From positions 1 to 64,000 of the forward strand of contig NZ_CATNVD010000007.1 of NCBI RefSeq assembly GCF_951230155.1: a stretch of 64,000 bases of DNA, read 5' to 3'. The DNA is from Parablautia sp. Marseille-Q6255. Lineage in GTDB: Bacteria > Bacillota > Clostridia > Lachnospirales > Lachnospiraceae. The translations under genes and the position numbers were made by a program. The notes under the pieces were generated by a model. That model was not told the DNA's origin, did no database searches, and worked only from the letters and a program-made list of their open reading frames with translations. Each line of letters starts with the position of its first letter. The stretch's first letter is position 1. Positions 60,861 through 64,000 of the stretch are shown one piece after another.

Positions 60861-61814
60861 TCACTCCTTTTTGTGCTCCGTCTCGATCTCATTTACCTCG
60901 ATGTAGGAACGGTCCGCCACAAATACCTGGTCCAGATCGATCTTGCCGCGGAATTTTGCATCCGCATCCCCGGCGATCTGTATCCTCACGCCTTCGATCT
61001 TATCGCTCGTCTCACAGATAGAGTTTACGACTGCGTACAATACTGTCTCAGGATCCGGCGGATTCTCCGACGGAGCCTTGTTCGCCGCATCATTTAGTGT
61101 GATCGTGCAGATATTCTTCTGCGTATAAATATTTTCAATTTTTACATCACTCGTAAAAAGAGGTCTGAGACCGGACTCCTCCGGTCCGGCGATCAGCTGC
61201 TCCACGATCACCCGCTCCAGCACCATATTGCTCGAATAATGCAGCCTGCGCACTTCCTTTACAAGCTGATCTTTCTCCTTATCTGCGAAATAAAGCATCA
61301 GCTTCGTATACTGGTAGGAATTGATGCCGCCCTCCTTCGTATCAATAAAGGTGTTCGCATCCATCGCCGGGACAGGCTTGCCCTGTGCATCGACCAGCTG
61401 CTGCTGATCTACGGTGATCATGATCTTCGTCACTCCCGGGATCTGGCTTACTGTCTTTACGACTGCCGCACGCAGGAGCACTTCTTCTGTATTGCTCAGA
61501 TCATAATATTCTCCGGAAAAATCAATCCTCAGCGCATCAATCCCCCGCTCAAAGCCATTGATCTTCACTTTGTCCGGGAGCGCACTCCTGTACCCTGACG
61601 GAGGCTTGGAAAGCTGCCCCAGCAGTTCCTCCATCATCTCTTCAAATGTCTGAGCACCTGGAGTGTATGCTTCTTCCATCAGGCGTGTGCCGGCATCATT
61701 AACATAATATACCTTATATCCGCCTTCCTCCTTCTGTCCCTTTGTACATCCTGCCGACAGCATCAGCACGGCGGCAAGCGCTGCCAGAAGGAGAAGCTTT
61801 GTTCTTTTTTTCAC
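60861..61814 (-). CDS. Lipoprotein with two GerM domains
   Basis: A GTG start at 61814 follows AGGAGG by 6 bases and gives an ideal lipoprotein signal (KKRTKLLLLAALAAVLMLSAGC, cut here; lipobox LSAGC). The ATG at 61832 is too close to its upstream site. Two GerMN modules follow: about 40-150 (YYVNDAGTRLMEEAY, ALRIDFSGEYY) and about 175-300 (LMLYFADKEKDQLVKEVRR, VERVIVEQLIAGP, TITLNDA). GerM-domain lipoproteins are known near WalRK-type systems and in sporulation, at the cell surface. It is 4 bases from comEC and 21 from the kinase gene. Confidence 0.9.
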   Translation of the reverse strand: MKKRTKLLLLAALAAVLMLSAGCTKGQKEEGGYKVYYVNDAGTRLMEEAYTPGAQTFEEMMEELLGQLSKPPSGYRSALPDKVKINGFERGIDALRIDFSGEYYDLSNTEEVLLRAAVVKTVSQIPGVTKIMITVDQQQLVDAQGKPVPAMDANTFIDTKEGGINSYQYTKLMLYFADKEKDQLVKEVRRLHYSSNMVLERVIVEQLIAGPEESGLRPLFTSDVKIENIYTQKNICTITLNDAANKAPSENPPDPETVLYAVVNSICETSDKIEGVRIQIAGDADAKFRGKIDLDQVFVADRSYIEVNEIETEHKKE

Positions 61815-61835
61815 CAAATGCCTCCTGTCCATCTC

Positions 61836-63362
61836 CTACGGAACGTATTTCAGCGGGATGCGCACGGTGAATGTCGTGCCTTCTCCCTCTTTACTGTATA
61901 CCTTGATCGCGCCGTGATGCATCAGCACCGCGCTTCTCGTGATCGCAAGCCCGAGCCCTGTCCCGCCGATCTCCCGTGAATGGGATTTATCAACGCGATA
62001 AAAGCGCTCAAAAATATGCTCCTGATCTTCTTCCGGTATTCCCATGCCGGAGTCTTCTACTCTGACATAAAAATATTTGCTGTCAACATTCAGAGATACA
62101 TGCACCCATCCATCCTCGCGGTTATACTTAATCCCGTTTTCTATCAGGTTGGAAAGTGCAAGCGTCAGCTTTGTCTCATCTACCTCTGCCATGATCGGCT
62201 TAAAGCTCTCCAGCACAAGGTCTATGTCCTGCTTCGCAGCGATCGGACGCAGCCGCTTCAGGATCAGCTCGATCAGCTGGTTGATATTTGTCTCTTCTAT
62301 ATGGATATCAGAAGACTTCTTGTCCATTTTTACAAGGGACAGCAGATCAGAAATGATCTTATTCTCACGGTCGATCTCCTGTGCAATGTCTCCCATAAAC
62401 TCTTTATAAAGCTCTACCGGCACATCCTCCTGCGCAAGCAGGGAGTCTGCAAGCACCTTCATGGAAGTGATCGGCGTCTTCAGCTCATGCGAGACGTTTG
62501 AAACGAACTCCTGTCTGGAGTCCTCCTGCTGCTTCATGCGCTTAAGCATGCGGTTGTATGCCTCTGCCAGAAGCTTCGTCTCCGTATAATCAGGGATGGA
62601 TATCTCCTGCTCCAGCACGCCCCCGCGCACCTCTTCCAGAGACTGTGTGATCCTGTCAAAAGGCTTGGTCAGGACTCTCGCCACGTAATAAGCCGCTGCG
62701 AGGATCATCACCATCATCACGATCTGCAGAATCAAAACGGTATTGTCAAGCGCTTCCTTGCCGGCATTGATATCCTCTGTCGAGACGCTGACGATCATAA
62801 TACCGTCTGTCTGCTTTGTTTCTGAATTTTTGACCGGCATCGTCAGCTCCAGAAAACGGCTCTCCTCGTTGTAATTCGTAATAGAATCCGTGCCAAGAAA
62901 GCACTGCAGCACTTCCTCGGAAATGATCGCTTTTCCTTCGTCTATTTTGTAGGTGTCCCGGACGATCCAGAAATTGCTGTCAACGATGATCACCCGTCCA
63001 TTGTAAATATTCGCAAGCTGCGTCACCTGCTTGTCCACCTGCTTCGCAGAGGATACATCCTGGATATATCCGGAGCTTCCAAGCTGTGAGACAAGCTGCT
63101 GGCACTGATTCTGGATCAGCGTCGATTTCTGGTTCACAGACTGCGCCACATAATTTTTCAGGATAACGGTCTTCATCACCATGATCGGGATCAGTCCGAC
63201 CAGAAGGACGATCACAAAAATACGCGTGCGGAGACTTTTCAGATACTTTGATGCCTTCTCCTTAATGCTGGAAATAATAACCCACTCCCCACTTCGTATG
63301 TACGTATTTTGGTTCACTCGGATTTGCCTCGATCTTTTCGCGCAGACGCCGGATATGTACAT
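61836..63362 (-). CDS. walK: WalK-like sensor histidine kinase
   Basis: TM1 is at about residues 48-70 of the long frame, then a PAS-like/Cache extracellular region, TM2 (VLILQIVMMVMILAAAYYVA), HAMP (VLTKPFDRITQSLEEVRGG), DHp with the His in VSNVSHELKTPITSMKVLA, and a catalytic domain (NLIENGIKYN, EDSGMGIPEEDQEHIFERF, GTGLGLAI). The start is unclear: the ATG at 63362 overlaps walR by 101 bases without a good ribosome binding site, while AAGGAGAAGG just after the walR stop has no ATG, GTG or TTG in frame behind it, only a CTG. No cytoplasmic PAS domain is seen. Confidence 0.85.
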   Translation of the reverse strand: MYISGVCAKRSRQIRVNQNTYIRSGEWVIISSIKEKASKYLKSLRTRIFVIVLLVGLIPIMVMKTVILKNYVAQSVNQKSTLIQNQCQQLVSQLGSSGYIQDVSSAKQVDKQVTQLANIYNGRVIIVDSNFWIVRDTYKIDEGKAIISEEVLQCFLGTDSITNYNEESRFLELTMPVKNSETKQTDGIMIVSVSTEDINAGKEALDNTVLILQIVMMVMILAAAYYVARVLTKPFDRITQSLEEVRGGVLEQEISIPDYTETKLLAEAYNRMLKRMKQQEDSRQEFVSNVSHELKTPITSMKVLADSLLAQEDVPVELYKEFMGDIAQEIDRENKIISDLLSLVKMDKKSSDIHIEETNINQLIELILKRLRPIAAKQDIDLVLESFKPIMAEVDETKLTLALSNLIENGIKYNREDGWVHVSLNVDSKYFYVRVEDSGMGIPEEDQEHIFERFYRVDKSHSREIGGTGLGLAITRSAVLMHHGAIKVYSKEGEGTTFTVRIPLKYVP

Positions 63363-63951
63363 CTACGGTCCGCACGTCCCCCGGATACTCATATCCCCAC
63401 ACGATATTCAGCAGGTTTTCCCTGCTGTATACTTTATTCGGGTTAAATACAAGCAGCTCCAGCACGTCAAATTCCTTCGCCGTCAGATTGACTTCCTTTC
63501 CTGCGATGCTCACACGTCTGCCTTCGCAGTCCAGCGCCAGATCTCCCACCTCAACGATCTTTCCCTTCGGCTCTGCCACAGCTTTCTGCGAGGTCCTGCG
63601 GATGATGGCTTTCAGCCGCGCCTTGACTTCAAGGATGTTAAACGGTTTTGTAATATAATCATCCGCGCCGTATTCCAGTCCGAGGATCTTGTCCATATCG
63701 TCTCCCTTTGCCGTGAGCATTACGATCGGCACATCCGAAAACTCTCTTACCTCGCGACAGACCTCAAGTCCGTCCATCTTCGGAAGCATCAGATCAAGCA
63801 GGATAATGTCATAGGACTTTTCCCGCGCCATGCGCACAGCCTCTTCTCCGTCATACGCACAGTCTACTTCCATATCATCCTGCTCCAGACTGAAGCGAAT
63901 CCCTTTTACGATCAGCTTTTCATCATCTACTACCAGAACCTTCTTTGCCAT
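63262..63951 (-). CDS. walR: WalR/PhoB-like response regulator
   Basis: An OmpR/PhoB-family regulator of 229 residues. The receiver has Asp9/Asp10, the phosphoacceptor Asp53 (ILLDLMLP), Thr in MLTAKGDD, and Lys in ITKPFN. The winged helix has KEVNLTAKEFDVLELL and DVRTVDVHIRRLREKI. AAAAGGAG precedes the ATG. With the downstream kinase it is likely the essential cell-wall homeostasis pair, but it could be another PhoB-type system. Confidence 0.9.
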   Translation of the reverse strand: MAKKVLVVDDEKLIVKGIRFSLEQDDMEVDCAYDGEEAVRMAREKSYDIILLDLMLPKMDGLEVCREVREFSDVPIVMLTAKGDDMDKILGLEYGADDYITKPFNILEVKARLKAIIRRTSQKAVAEPKGKIVEVGDLALDCEGRRVSIAGKEVNLTAKEFDVLELLVFNPNKVYSRENLLNIVWGYEYPGDVRTVDVHIRRLREKIEANPSEPKYVHTKWGVGYYFQH

Positions 63952-63973
63952 GATTCCACTCCTTTTATCTTAT

Positions 63974-63986
63974 ACCGTAATACGGT
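63974..63986. promoter_or_regulatory. Palindrome upstream of walR
   Basis: ACCGTA-A-TACGGT is a perfect 6-bp palindrome with one centre base, 23 bases before the walR start. It could be an operator or part of the leader. The promoter itself is not identified before the window ends. Confidence 0.35.
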
Positions 63987-64000
63987 CTTCTATTTTCGAA

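Overview
The window looks like the chromosome of an anaerobic gut Firmicute, most likely a Lachnospiraceae member (relatives of Mediterraneibacter, Dorea or Blautia). The grounds are a two-subunit GlgC/GlgD ADP-glucose pyrophosphorylase, an anaerobic (cbi-type) cobalamin pathway, a DUF5688 protein, a dgt-dnaG-rpoD operon, a WalRK-like two-component system, strong AGGAGG ribosome binding sites and consensus sigma-A promoters. Species cannot be fixed by eye. Nearly all genes lie on the minus strand. Starts were chosen by ribosome binding site, so some differ from the longest reading frame.

Region 1 (1 to about 6530) is one end of an integrative mobilizable element. It carries a MobV relaxase with a hairpin-rich candidate oriT, two small unknown proteins, a RepA-like ATPase with an iteron-like repeat cluster, a ribbon-helix-helix mobilization protein, a tyrosine integrase, an excisionase-like protein, and a divergent XRE regulator behind a two-promoter switch with repeated operator-like boxes. 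It abuts the 3' end of guaA, a known integration hotspot. The other end lies off the left edge. The guaA product lacks the glutaminase nucleophile and part of that domain.

Region 2 (7.8 to 12.3 kb) holds housekeeping genes: a small membrane protein, a CyuA-type cysteine desulfidase and glgC-glgD.

Region 3 (12.4 to 32.8 kb) is cobalamin metabolism in two units, each with its own promoter and cobalamin riboswitch. The upstream unit is cbiD-F-G-H-JET-A-B-cobD-cobQ-cbiC-cbiL; an IS110-family element sits in it between cobQ and cbiC. The downstream unit encodes an exported CbiK-like cobaltochelatase, a NEAT-like surface protein, and an ABC importer (binding protein, permease, ATPase). Together they can build corrin from sirohydrochlorin and probably scavenge corrinoids or a related tetrapyrrole.

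Region 4 (32.9 to 38 kb): metA, ligA, an RluF-type pseudouridine synthase and an SH3-domain membrane protein. Region 5 (38.1 to 38.8 kb): tRNA-Arg(CCG) beside three decayed gene fragments, a relic of an old integration. Region 6 (38.8 to 50.1 kb): DUF5688, efp, pyrC, a MacB-like ABC exporter with a sensor kinase but no adjacent response regulator, and a large repeat-rich surface protein. Region 7 (50.3 to 64 kb): RNase P RNA, an ArsC/Spx-like protein, a TGS-nucleoside kinase, a Nif3-like protein, trmK, rpoD, dnaG, dgt, comEC, a GerM-domain lipoprotein and the WalK/WalR-like pair.
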